Source of the DNA: Alphaproteobacteria bacterium
GTDB taxonomy: Bacteria > Pseudomonadota > Alphaproteobacteria > Sphingomonadales > Emcibacteraceae
DNA length: 33,950 nt
Direction: 5' to 3'
Assembly (NCBI GenBank): GCA_013152755.1
Contig: JAADFR010000057.1
Coordinates: forward strand, 1 to 33,950
Below are positions 8,295 through 18,296 of this stretch, piece after piece (within the stretch, counting starts at the first letter, position 1; each line of letters begins with the position of its first letter). The notes under the pieces were generated by a model. The model saw nothing but the letters and a program-made list of their open reading frames with translations. It had not been told where the DNA came from and ran no database searches. The position numbers and the translations under genes are program-made.

Positions 8295-10412
8295 ATGGAA
8301 ATTGGATTAGGTAATATAGGTTTTTTAACCTTTGGGCTGGCTGGGTTATCCTATGCGGTATTGGCGATTTTCCTTGTTTTCAAGGGACAGAACCGTCACG
8401 AGAACCTGTGGCTGACCGGGGCCGTTATAATCAGTGCTATTTGGCTGGTTGCTACGGCGGCGGCTTTTTCCGGCTTTCGCCCAATAATATATTTTTTGCC
8501 TTTTCTGGAAGTCCTGCGCGGGGCAACATGGATTGCCTTCTTTACGGTTTTGCTGTCCCGGATATGGACAATGCAGGGAAATGAGAAACATGCCTATAAT
8601 CTGAAATTAGCCCTTTTTGTTTTCCTGGGGGCAATTTTACTTATCAGTCTGATGCAAACCAGCTATCTTCTTGGATATACAAGCCTTCAGATTACTGGCG
8701 GCTTTAACGTATATCGCAACCTTATCATCTGTATCATCATCTTTTTGCTGGTTGAGAATCTCTATCGCAATTCCGCAGAGGAGGGGCGATGGGGGATTAA
8801 GCTTTTATTGCTCGCGGTAGCTGGCCTGTATATATATGATTTTCTTTTGTATGCGGATAGAATTTTATTCACCGCGATCGGGCAGAAACTGTTTGAAGCA
8901 CGCGGTATGGTGAATTTCCTTATTGTGCCTATTCTGGCCATTGCGGTTGCCAGAAACCCCACATGGAAGTTAAACATTAAAGTATCCCGGAAGATGGCTT
9001 TTCATACCATCACTCTGATTGGTACAGGTGCTTATTTAATTGGTATGTCGGCGGCGGGATATTTCTTGCAGAATTACGGCGGAAAATGGGGAAATATACT
9101 ACAGATTACCTTCATTCTTGCGGCTTTGCTGGGGTTGGTGATTCTCATATCCTCCGGAAAGTTCAGAGCCCTCACCCAAGTGCTTTTGACAAAACATTTT
9201 TTTCAGTATCGTTATGATTATCGTGAAGAATGGCTTAAATTTATCAGCACCATATCCGCAACGGGGGAGCATTATGACCTCAGGGAACGTGTTATCAAGG
9301 CGCTTGCGGATGTGATGGACAGTTCCGGGGGGGCTTTGTGGTTGTGTGAGCAACCAGATATTTACCAGTTGGCGGCCAAATGGAACTTTCAGTTTGATGC
9401 GGAAAATGAGCTCTTGTCCGAGGATCAATTCATCAGCTTTCTTGAGCGGGAAGAATGGATTGTTGATCTGAACAAGGAAAGAGATGGGGGTAGATCAAAG
9501 CATAAGGATTTGCTGACACCGGAATGGTTGCTGGGCAATGCCAAATTCTGGCTTGTTCTACCATTAATTCATTTGGGAAAGCTTGTGGGTTTTGTCGTTT
9601 TGCTTCAACCGCGTGTGAAGAGTAGCCTGAATTGGGAAAGCCGGGACTTGTTGAAAACCATAGGGCGGCAAACGGCCAGCTATCTGGCGGAGCAAATTGC
9701 AGAAATGGCTCTTGCAGAATCCCGTGAATTTGATTCTTTTAATCGAAAATTTGCTTTTGTCGTTCATGATATTAAAAATTTAACCAGCCAGTTGTCACTC
9801 ATTGTGAAGAATGCGGAGAAATATGCCGATAATCCGGAATTTCAAAAGGACATGATATTAACGATTCAGGATTCTGTGGCTAAAATGAATAACCTGCTTT
9901 CCCGAATTACGGTTGTGCAGGAACCCTCTCTGGAGAAGGTGGATGACAGCCTCAATATCGGCAAGATGATGAAGGAAATAGTACGGGATTACCATCATGG
10001 CGGTTTGAATATTACGTATGAGGGCAAGGGGGATGGTATTGATGTTTATGCGGATGCGGAAAGCCTTAAGACAATTTTTATGCATCTTATCGAGAATGCC
10101 CGTGAGGCTTGTGTCGAGGATGATATTGATATTAAACTTGACCTGTCTCGTAAAGGGGCGTTTGCTCTTATTAAAGTGAGCGACAATGGTCATGGGATGG
10201 AACAGGATTTCATTCATAATGAGCTGTTCAGGCCCTTTAGATCTACCAAAGAGAACGGATATGGCATTGGGGCCTATGAAAGCCGGGAAATGATAAAACG
10301 TCTGGGGGGCCGATTGGTGGTAAAGAGTGAAAAAAATGTTGGAACGGTTATGAAAGTGTACTTGCGTTTGGTGAGTGACGATAATGAGAGCTTAGGCGCA
10401 GGGGAAAAATAA
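8295..10412 (+). CDS. prsK: PEP-CTERM system histidine kinase PrsK
   Basis: Multi-TM N-terminus, GAF-like middle, H-box FAFVVHDIKNLTSQLSLIVKNAEKYADNPEF, HATPase DNGHGM and FRSTKENGYGIGAYESREMIKRLGG; immediately upstream of prsR. Confidence 0.93.
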   Translation: MEIGLGNIGFLTFGLAGLSYAVLAIFLVFKGQNRHENLWLTGAVIISAIWLVATAAAFSGFRPIIYFLPFLEVLRGATWIAFFTVLLSRIWTMQGNEKHAYNLKLALFVFLGAILLISLMQTSYLLGYTSLQITGGFNVYRNLIICIIIFLLVENLYRNSAEEGRWGIKLLLLAVAGLYIYDFLLYADRILFTAIGQKLFEARGMVNFLIVPILAIAVARNPTWKLNIKVSRKMAFHTITLIGTGAYLIGMSAAGYFLQNYGGKWGNILQITFILAALLGLVILISSGKFRALTQVLLTKHFFQYRYDYREEWLKFISTISATGEHYDLRERVIKALADVMDSSGGALWLCEQPDIYQLAAKWNFQFDAENELLSEDQFISFLEREEWIVDLNKERDGGRSKHKDLLTPEWLLGNAKFWLVLPLIHLGKLVGFVVLLQPRVKSSLNWESRDLLKTIGRQTASYLAEQIAEMALAESREFDSFNRKFAFVVHDIKNLTSQLSLIVKNAEKYADNPEFQKDMILTIQDSVAKMNNLLSRITVVQEPSLEKVDDSLNIGKMMKEIVRDYHHGGLNITYEGKGDGIDVYADAESLKTIFMHLIENAREACVEDDIDIKLDLSRKGAFALIKVSDNGHGMEQDFIHNELFRPFRSTKENGYGIGAYESREMIKRLGGRLVVKSEKNVGTVMKVYLRLVSDDNESLGAGEK

Positions 10413-10413
10413 T

Positions 10414-11769
10414 ATGACAAAAAAAATAAGAAGCTTGCTCGTGGTTGAGGATGACCCGGGCCTTCAGCGGCAATATAAATGGAATTTCGAAAATTATAAT
10501 ACCACCATTGCCGGGACGCGGGAAGAAGCCATTGCGTTTTTTAAAAAAGAAAAGCCGGCGGTTGTGACCCTTGACCTTGGGTTGCCGCCTGACCCTGATG
10601 GCACTTCGGAAGGTTTCGCCACATTGGAAGAAATTCTTAAAATCGCCCCCAATACAAAAATCATTGTGGCCAGTGGTCATGGCACACATGAAAGTGCTTT
10701 GAAAGCCATTGCCATGGGGGCCTATGATTTTTATCAGAAACCGGTTGATCCGGATCAGCTTGGACTGATTGTAGAGCGGGCATTCAGGCTATATGATCTG
10801 GAAGAAGAAAACCTGCGTCTGTCCCAAAATAACAAGGCTTCTGGCTTTCAGGGACTGATTACCGGCAGCCAGGATATGTATAAGGTTTGCGACATGGTAG
10901 AGCGTGTCGCCCCGGCGAATGTGACGGTTTTGTTGCTGGGGGCTAGCGGCACCGGTAAAGAACTTTTGGCCCGGGCCGTCCATAACCTCAGTGACAGAAG
11001 CCACGGTAAATTCGTTGCCATAAATTGTGCGGCCATTCCGGAAAACCTTCTTGAAAGCGAGTTATTCGGCTATGAAAAGGGGGCGTTTACCGGCGCGGTA
11101 AAACAAACCAAAGGTAAGATTGAACTGGCTGAGGGGGGAACATTGTTCCTTGATGAAATTGGCGACCTTCAATTTTCGTTGCAGGTAAAACTTCTTAGAT
11201 TTCTACAGGAGCGTGTGGTTGAACGCATCGGTGGGCGTCAGGAAATTGCCGTGGATGTTCGCGTGGTTTGTGCAACCCATCAGGATATTGAAAAAGATAT
11301 TACGGAGGGGAGATTCCGCGAAGACCTTTATTACAGGTTAAGTGAAATTGTCATCAATATTCCTTCATTGGCAGAGCGTGAAGGCGATTCTATACTTCTG
11401 GCTAAAACCTTCCTGACCAAGTTTAATGATGAACTGAAAAAACAGATTAAAGGCTTTACGCAGGATGCGCTCAGTGCCATTGCGTCCTATAACTGGCCCG
11501 GAAATGTCCGTGAACTTGAAAATCGGATTAAAAGATCTGTTATCATGTGCAACGGAAAAAAGATAACTGCAGATGATCTGGAACTAAGTCAAGGCGAGGG
11601 CGAAGCCGCTGTTTTGAACCTAAAAGCCGTGCGGGAAAATGCAGACATAAAAGCCATAAATATGGCAATGGCACAGGCCAGCGGCAATGTAAGTCAGGCT
11701 GCTAAAATATTGGGTATTAGCCGCCCGACATTTTATGGCCTGATTAAACAATATAATATAAACATATGA
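10414..11769 (+). CDS. prsR: PEP-CTERM system sigma-54-dependent response regulator PrsR
   Basis: Receiver domain (VVEDDPGLQRQYKW), AAA+ Walker A GASGTGKELLARAVH, sigma-54 contact loop GAFTGA (YEKGAFTGAVKQ), GNVRELEN, C-terminal Fis-type HTH. Confidence 0.96.
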   Translation: MTKKIRSLLVVEDDPGLQRQYKWNFENYNTTIAGTREEAIAFFKKEKPAVVTLDLGLPPDPDGTSEGFATLEEILKIAPNTKIIVASGHGTHESALKAIAMGAYDFYQKPVDPDQLGLIVERAFRLYDLEEENLRLSQNNKASGFQGLITGSQDMYKVCDMVERVAPANVTVLLLGASGTGKELLARAVHNLSDRSHGKFVAINCAAIPENLLESELFGYEKGAFTGAVKQTKGKIELAEGGTLFLDEIGDLQFSLQVKLLRFLQERVVERIGGRQEIAVDVRVVCATHQDIEKDITEGRFREDLYYRLSEIVINIPSLAEREGDSILLAKTFLTKFNDELKKQIKGFTQDALSAIASYNWPGNVRELENRIKRSVIMCNGKKITADDLELSQGEGEAAVLNLKAVRENADIKAINMAMAQASGNVSQAAKILGISRPTFYGLIKQYNINI

Positions 11770-11800
11770 CCTATATCGTTATTACCATGAAGGAAGAAAA

Positions 11801-14581
11801 ATGAACAATCTGGCAATAATATCAATCGCATTGATTTTGGGAACATCATTTCCTGCATATGCGGCAGTCGGTAGTGACAAGAGTAGTGCCTATAAGAGGG
11901 ATGCGGATAGCTATCTTAAAAAAGGCGATGTGAAAGCAGCTATTATTCAGTTGAAAAACGCGGTTGTTGCCGACCCTAAAAATCCTGAAAACAGGATTGC
12001 ACTGGCGGACTTATACCTTCAGGTCAACAATGCCCTTTCAGCCGAAAAAGAATATTTACGCGCGATTGACCTTGGCATGGAACCATCAAAGGTCATTGTC
12101 AACCTCAGCAAGGCCCGCCTGCTTCAACGTCAGTTTCAAAAGGTATTGGATACATTGCATGAAGAGGATGTCAGTGATGATGTGAAGGGGGAAGTATATC
12201 TAATTATCGGGAATGCTTATCAGGGATTGGGTGATCTGAACAAGGCCCTTGAATATTTTGAAAAGGGTGAAGGTGTTAAAGGCAAGAATGATAAAATTTC
12301 CATTGCCATTGCACAGATATATTATTTCCAGAAAAATATAGAAAAAGCAGAACAGAAGGTCGATGAAGTTCTTTCCCTCAACCCAAAAAATGTCAAAGGC
12401 CTTATCCTAAAGGGTGAGTTGGTCAATGCGGCTTCCGGTCCGGAAAAATCCTTGCCATATTTTCAGCAGGCATTGGAATATAGTCCCCGGAATATTCCGG
12501 CATTGTTTAAAGTCGCCGCCGTATTATTTGATTTGAAACGCTCAGATGAGGCTTTGGAAAAACTTGAGGCAATATTTACAATAGTGCCCAATCATCCCTT
12601 GGCCAATTATTTGTCAGCGGTTATTTACGCCCAAAAGAATGAAATGGTAAAAGCAGAAGAGTATCTTGATGCTTCTGGTTCGGCACTGGATGATTTTCCC
12701 GGCGCATTGATATTAAGAGGGGTGATGAATTACTCTAAACAGAGCTATGCACAGGCTATTTATTTTCTGGATAAACTGATCAAGATTACGCCGGATAATA
12801 TCGTAGCCCGGCGGTTGTTGGGCGCCTCTCTTTTGCGTCAGAATGAAGCGGAACAGGCCATTAATATTTTGATGCCTATTGTACAAAAGGGACAGGCAGG
12901 CTCCGTTGTTTATGCCTTGTTGGGCAGTGCCAACATGAAGATTGGTGATTTCGAAAAAGGGACTGATTTTTTTCAGAAAGCCGTGGATATTAAACCCGGA
13001 GAAAGTAAGCTGAAGACCCAATTGGCCCTAAGCAAGCTGGCCGGTGGGGATGCGGAAGCAGCTCAGGCAAATCTGCAGGAGGTTCTGGAAAAAGACCCAA
13101 ACTCAAAACAGGCTGCGGTATTTATGACCCTGATTTCTTTACGGGAAAAGAAGTATGATGAGGCTATTGTCAATGCGGACAGGCTGCTTAAACAATCTGC
13201 GGTAAATCCTATCGGCTATAACCTGAAGGGTGTTGCCTATAAGGAAATGGGGAAAATGCAGGAAGCCAGGGCACAATTTGAAAAGGCCTTGAAAGTTTCT
13301 CCTAATTATCATTCCGCCTCAATGAATCTGGCTAAGCTTGAAGCACAGGTCGGTAATGTTGAGCAGGCAGTTAAAATCTATCAGGATATTCTTAAAGCGG
13401 ATGAAAATCATGAAGGTGCGCTTATGGCATTGGCTGGCTATTACAGAAGTAAGAAAGATTTTGCCAAGACTGAGGAATATTATCAGCGGGCTATCACAGC
13501 TGCGCCGAATAATATACGAAGCCGGATAAAATTTTCTGAGTTCTTCCTGAGCCAAAAGAAACTTGACCGGGCTAAATCTGTTGTACAGCAGTTGGTTTCT
13601 GACTTTCCCGATCTAGCGGCGGGTTATGAGGCGAACGGGAATATTGATCTAATGCGCAAGGATGTGGCCTCTGCCGTGGTAAATTTTGAACGGATGGCGG
13701 CGCTGCTTGGTGATAATGCCGGGGCATTTCAAATATTGGGCCGGGCGCAATTGAGAGCAGGCGATCCGATGGCGGCTAAAAAAAGCTTTACCAAAGCCCT
13801 GTCAATGACTGACAAGAAAGCACCAATATTGATGGACCTTGCAGGATTGGAATCAAGTCAGAAAAATTATACCGAGGCTCAGGCTTATCTTGATCAATTA
13901 AAGAAAATAGATGAAAAAAGCCCCGCTCCATATGTATTGGAGGGACGCTTGCTCGGTCTGCAAAAGAAATATGCCAAGTCACTGGAAAGTTTCTTGCGGG
14001 CATCTGATCTGGGTGCGGAAGGTAGTCCGTTTACGGTTGATCTGACTCGAGCCTATATTAATATGGAACAAGCTGATAAGGCGGTAGCTATAATGCAGTC
14101 GTGGCTGTTGAAGAAAAAAGATGACCTTGCGGTACGTCATATATTGGCTGGTCATTATCTTCAGGAAAAAGTCTATGATAAATCTATAAATCAGTATGAA
14201 ATTATTTTGAGCATGAGTGCCAAAAATCCGATTGCCCTGAATAATATCGCCTGGCTCTATAGTCAGACCGGGCAGGATAAGAAAGCTCTGCTGACTGCGG
14301 AAAAGTCCTATAACTTATTCCCGGATGCGGCGCCGTTCATTGATACATATGCCTGGATACTGGTGGAGCAGGGGCAGAATGAAAAGGGATTGGCGTTGTT
14401 ACAAAAAGCCGTGGCGAAAGCACCAAAAATGGTGGAAATTCGTTACCATCTGGCGGTGGCTCTCAATAATGCGGGCAAAAAGACGACAGCGCGTAAGGAG
14501 CTTGAAACCGTCATTTCAAGCGGTGAAGTATTCTCTGAGATAGACAAAGCGCGCAAGCTGATGAGAGAATTATCAAAATAA
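11801..14581 (+). CDS. prsT: PEP-CTERM system TPR-repeat protein PrsT
   Basis: 926 aa, signal peptide MNNLAIISIALILGTSFPAYAA, tandem TPR motifs throughout; position directly after prsK-prsR. Confidence 0.92.
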   Translation: MNNLAIISIALILGTSFPAYAAVGSDKSSAYKRDADSYLKKGDVKAAIIQLKNAVVADPKNPENRIALADLYLQVNNALSAEKEYLRAIDLGMEPSKVIVNLSKARLLQRQFQKVLDTLHEEDVSDDVKGEVYLIIGNAYQGLGDLNKALEYFEKGEGVKGKNDKISIAIAQIYYFQKNIEKAEQKVDEVLSLNPKNVKGLILKGELVNAASGPEKSLPYFQQALEYSPRNIPALFKVAAVLFDLKRSDEALEKLEAIFTIVPNHPLANYLSAVIYAQKNEMVKAEEYLDASGSALDDFPGALILRGVMNYSKQSYAQAIYFLDKLIKITPDNIVARRLLGASLLRQNEAEQAINILMPIVQKGQAGSVVYALLGSANMKIGDFEKGTDFFQKAVDIKPGESKLKTQLALSKLAGGDAEAAQANLQEVLEKDPNSKQAAVFMTLISLREKKYDEAIVNADRLLKQSAVNPIGYNLKGVAYKEMGKMQEARAQFEKALKVSPNYHSASMNLAKLEAQVGNVEQAVKIYQDILKADENHEGALMALAGYYRSKKDFAKTEEYYQRAITAAPNNIRSRIKFSEFFLSQKKLDRAKSVVQQLVSDFPDLAAGYEANGNIDLMRKDVASAVVNFERMAALLGDNAGAFQILGRAQLRAGDPMAAKKSFTKALSMTDKKAPILMDLAGLESSQKNYTEAQAYLDQLKKIDEKSPAPYVLEGRLLGLQKKYAKSLESFLRASDLGAEGSPFTVDLTRAYINMEQADKAVAIMQSWLLKKKDDLAVRHILAGHYLQEKVYDKSINQYEIILSMSAKNPIALNNIAWLYSQTGQDKKALLTAEKSYNLFPDAAPFIDTYAWILVEQGQNEKGLALLQKAVAKAPKMVEIRYHLAVALNNAGKKTTARKELETVISSGEVFSEIDKARKLMRELSK

Positions 14582-14602
14582 ATTGTTATGTGAGTAAGTT
14601 TT

Positions 14603-15799
14603 TTGGAAATTCTTTTTCTGAGCCATCGTTTTCCTTATCCACCCACACGCGGGGACAAGATCAGATCATTTAATATGGTCAAGCATCTTCATGAGGCGGG
14701 GCATAAAGTAACCGTTGCCTCACTTGCCCGTACGGCAGAGGAGGCGGCGGATTGTCAGGGTATTCGGGACTATTGTGATGATTACGTCATTTGCGAGGTC
14801 AGGAACCCGGTTCAGGCGGTGCGCATGGGGCTTCGCCTGCTCACATCTGAACCATCGTCCATGGGATTCTTCTATTCGTCAAAATTACAAAAAGAGGTTA
14901 ACCGCCTACTGTCGGAAAAGAATTTTGATCTGATTGTGGTTTTCAGTTCCACGGCGGCGCAATATGTGTCCCATGTGACGGATATTCCAAAATTTCTGGA
15001 TTTTTGTGATATGGATAGCCAGAAATGGCTGGCCTATTCCGCCTTCAAAAAATGGCCTATCAGCATGGGCTATCGTTTGGAGGGCGGCAAGCTGGAACGG
15101 GAAGAAAAGAAGATCTGTCATCAATTTGACCTGTGTAGCTGTGCCACTGATTTTGAGGTTGATACCTTGGACGGTTATGGCACCGGTGTGGCCAGCGCCT
15201 TTTTTCCCAACGGGGTTGATTTTGATTTTTTCACGCCGGGAGAGGGCGATTATCCACGTCACAGCATCAGCTTTGTCGGGCGAATGGATTATTTCCCCAA
15301 TGAAGAATGTGTCCTGTCCTTCTGTGAGCAGATTTTTCCTCAATTACAGGCGAAATACCCCGATGTTACCTTCACGGTTATCGGAGCCTGTCCCCCGTCC
15401 AATATCATGGCTCTAAATGACATGCCGGGGGTGACGGTTACGGGCACAGTGGATGATATTCGTACTTACGTGCGCAATTCTGCGGTAATGGTAACGCCCC
15501 TTGAGATTGCCCGGGGAACCCAGAATAAGATTCTGGAGGGCATGGCCATGGGCGTGCCGGTCATCAGCAGCCGCACGGCGGCGCGGGGGGTTGATGCGGT
15601 GGTGGGGGAACATATCCTTGCGGCCACAACGCCCGATGAATATGTGGCCCATATATCAAGATTATTCGATGATGAGGGGGAACGTGACCGATTGGCAAAG
15701 GCCGGACGTGAGCGGGTAACAACTCATCATAACTGGCCCCGGGCCATGTCTTTGTTTAATGAGGCCATCGAAAGATGCCTCACTATTGCTAAAGGGTAG
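14603..15799 (+). CDS. Glycosyltransferase, PEP-CTERM/exosortase-A associated (stp1-type, TIGR03087-like)
   Basis: MEILFLSHRFPYPPTRGDKIRSFNMVKHL N-terminus; GT4-type C-terminus IARGTQNKILEGMAMGVPVISS; TTG start. Confidence 0.9.
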   Translation: MEILFLSHRFPYPPTRGDKIRSFNMVKHLHEAGHKVTVASLARTAEEAADCQGIRDYCDDYVICEVRNPVQAVRMGLRLLTSEPSSMGFFYSSKLQKEVNRLLSEKNFDLIVVFSSTAAQYVSHVTDIPKFLDFCDMDSQKWLAYSAFKKWPISMGYRLEGGKLEREEKKICHQFDLCSCATDFEVDTLDGYGTGVASAFFPNGVDFDFFTPGEGDYPRHSISFVGRMDYFPNEECVLSFCEQIFPQLQAKYPDVTFTVIGACPPSNIMALNDMPGVTVTGTVDDIRTYVRNSAVMVTPLEIARGTQNKILEGMAMGVPVISSRTAARGVDAVVGEHILAATTPDEYVAHISRLFDDEGERDRLAKAGRERVTTHHNWPRAMSLFNEAIERCLTIAKG

Positions 15800-15807
15800 T
15801 AGATTTA

Positions 15808-17016
15808 ATGCGCATATTGCATGTATTTGACCATTCGATCCCGCTCCATAGCGGCTATACCTTTCGCAGTTATCAGATTTTGCGGGAGCAAAGGGCGTTG
15901 GGCATCGAAACTCTGCATGTGACTGGTATCAAGCATCTGAATCCTGAGGGGCCAGAGGATGTGGTGGAGGGCTTGAAATTTTACCGGACAACGAATTATA
16001 ACAGGCTGCTGGCCAAGCTCCCGGTGATTGGTCAGTATGAGGTGGTCAGAAGCCTGAAAAAGCGGCTTCGGCAAATTTTAAAGACTGAGAAAGTGGATGT
16101 TATTCAGGCCCATTCGCCCATGCTGAACGGTATGGCGGCTGTGGCCGTGGGCAAAGAATTTAATATCCCGGTTCTCTATGAAATTCGCGCTTTCTGGGAA
16201 GATGCGGCTGTTAGCCTTGGTACCAGCAAGGAAGGTGATTTACGTTACCGCCTGTCCAAGGCCATGGAGACCAAAGTGGCGCGTGCGGCAGATGCGGTAA
16301 CGGTAATTTGTGACGGCCTGAAACAGGATTTGATTTCACGGGGTATTTCGGCGGAAAAAATAACTCTGATCCCCAATGCGGTGGATATATCAAAATTTTC
16401 CGGCCCGGAAAAGCCCGATCCGAAACTCAGAACAAAATTGGGTCTGGACGGCAAGACAACGCTTGGCTTTATCGGGTCATTCTATGATTATGAGGGGCTG
16501 GAAATTCTGCTGGAAAGTCTGCCGGTCATTATCAGGCAGGTGCCGGATGTAAAGCTCCTGCTGGTGGGCGGCGGCCCGGTGGACGAGGAGTTGAAAGAAC
16601 AGGCCAAATTATTCGGTATAGAGGACCATGTCATGTTTACCGGACGGGTGCCCCATGACAAGGTACAGGATTATTACAATCAGGTGGATATTTTTGTCTA
16701 CCCACGCAAGAAAATGCGCCTGACGGATCTGGTGACACCGCTTAAACCGCTTGAGGCCATGGCCCAGCATAAGCTAGTGGCGGCATCAGATATTGGCGGA
16801 CATAATGAGCTGATTGAAGATGGTAAAACCGGGGTGTTGTTCAAGCCGGATAATTCTCTTGCGCTGGCCCGGACTATCATTGAGCTGCTCAACAAGCGCG
16901 AAAGCTGGCCTGAAATGATCGCAGGCGGGCGCAAATATGTTGAGGATGTTCGGAACTGGAAAAATTCCATTGCCAATTATCCGGCTGTTTTTGACAGAAT
17001 AGTTAAGAAGCCATAA
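15808..17016 (+). CDS. Glycosyltransferase, PEP-CTERM/exosortase-A associated (Daro_2409-like, TIGR04063-like)
   Basis: MRILHVFDHSIPLHSGYTFRSYQILREQRALGIETLHVTGIKH; GT4 signature region PLKPLEAMAQHKLVAASDIGGHNELIEDGKTG. Confidence 0.9.
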   Translation: MRILHVFDHSIPLHSGYTFRSYQILREQRALGIETLHVTGIKHLNPEGPEDVVEGLKFYRTTNYNRLLAKLPVIGQYEVVRSLKKRLRQILKTEKVDVIQAHSPMLNGMAAVAVGKEFNIPVLYEIRAFWEDAAVSLGTSKEGDLRYRLSKAMETKVARAADAVTVICDGLKQDLISRGISAEKITLIPNAVDISKFSGPEKPDPKLRTKLGLDGKTTLGFIGSFYDYEGLEILLESLPVIIRQVPDVKLLLVGGGPVDEELKEQAKLFGIEDHVMFTGRVPHDKVQDYYNQVDIFVYPRKKMRLTDLVTPLKPLEAMAQHKLVAASDIGGHNELIEDGKTGVLFKPDNSLALARTIIELLNKRESWPEMIAGGRKYVEDVRNWKNSIANYPAVFDRIVKKP

Positions 17017-18157
17017 CGCCCCAGATTTTGGCATAGGCCGCAAACATGCGGCTCTGATCATAAGTCTTCCTGACATGTCGTTTATTGTTACCACCGATTT
17101 CCTGCCTGAGCGGTTCATTTGCGGTCAATTCTGTGAGCGCTGCGGCAAAGGCCTGATCATCTCCGGCTGCTGTGATGAAAGGTTTGTTTGCGGTGGAGAC
17201 AATGAATTTCACATCGCCCACGTCCAGCCCGACAACGGGCAAGCCTGCGGCCATGGCCTGATTGACGGAATTGGGCATCTGTTCCGTGTCAGACGACAGC
17301 GCATAAATATCCAGATGACCCAGAGCCATGGCCGGATTATCAATATGGCCGGCAAGATATATCCTGTCCTGCAAGCCATAACCTGTGATCATCTGTTCCA
17401 GTTTTGACCGTTCATTGCCTTCGCCCATAATGATCAGGCTGGTCTTTTGGTCAGGGTGTGCCTGAACAAGATGATTAAAGGCGGTAATCAGGCGCGGCAG
17501 ATTCTTTTCCGGACGTAACGGCGTCATGGTGCCAATGGTAATTTCGCCTGCTTGTTTGGTAAAATGGGGAATGATGCCTTCCTGCGGGGGGGAGGCATAA
17601 AGGTCACAATCCACACCGTTCGGGGTATAGAGGATCTTGTGATCTGGAATTTTCCAGTCCGAAGCACATATTCTGACCAAAGTGTTGGAGGGCACTACAA
17701 TGCCCTCAATATTACGCAGGGCAAGGCGGCGGAACCAGTTTCGGCGACCGATAGTCCCATTGGCCTCTTCCGGCCCAAAACCGCTTTCCAGATGGAAATG
17801 GCGACAGATGGGGTTGACGCTGTTGGCCATGGCCCATTCCGTTGACCCCCAGTTATAGGTCAGCAGTAAATCCGGCTGCATTTCGCGGAGAATTTTACGG
17901 TAATGCCATAGACGTTTGAGCATATTGCCCTCAGCGGCCCCTCCAATATCCGGGATCTCATAGATGACATTCTTCTTCAAACGCGATTCGCAGGTGTAAA
18001 TACCGTCCGTTGACAATAGGGAATGACGCGCCAAAGGCCCGAAATGATTCATCAGGTAAGAAATGCGAATGGGGACGCCACCATGGGCAAAAGACGGAAT
18101 AACATGAAAAATATGTGGTACATCAGCCGTTTTTTTGTCTATTACTGACTTTGTCAT
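17003..18157 (-). CDS. Glycosyltransferase family 4
   Basis: HVIPSFAHGGVPIRISYLMNHFG..., GTMTPLRPEKNLPRLITAF, ALSSDTEQMPNSVNQAMAAGLPVVGLDVGDV. Start set at MTKSVIDKK (18157); the longer ORF to 18352 would overlap the divergent gene's promoter and start. Confidence 0.88.
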   Translation of the reverse strand: MTKSVIDKKTADVPHIFHVIPSFAHGGVPIRISYLMNHFGPLARHSLLSTDGIYTCESRLKKNVIYEIPDIGGAAEGNMLKRLWHYRKILREMQPDLLLTYNWGSTEWAMANSVNPICRHFHLESGFGPEEANGTIGRRNWFRRLALRNIEGIVVPSNTLVRICASDWKIPDHKILYTPNGVDCDLYASPPQEGIIPHFTKQAGEITIGTMTPLRPEKNLPRLITAFNHLVQAHPDQKTSLIIMGEGNERSKLEQMITGYGLQDRIYLAGHIDNPAMALGHLDIYALSSDTEQMPNSVNQAMAAGLPVVGLDVGDVKFIVSTANKPFITAAGDDQAFAAALTELTANEPLRQEIGGNNKRHVRKTYDQSRMFAAYAKIWGVMAS

Positions 18158-18296
18158 TTTTTTCTTTTGTTTTTGTGCGACCATAAAGTGGCATATTAAC
18201 TTTATTTTGTTAAAATAGTAGAAATTTACATATTTTTCAAAGAAATATGGCAATAAGCTGTTTTCCCGGGAACAGGGAAAATAAAACAGGAGGGTA

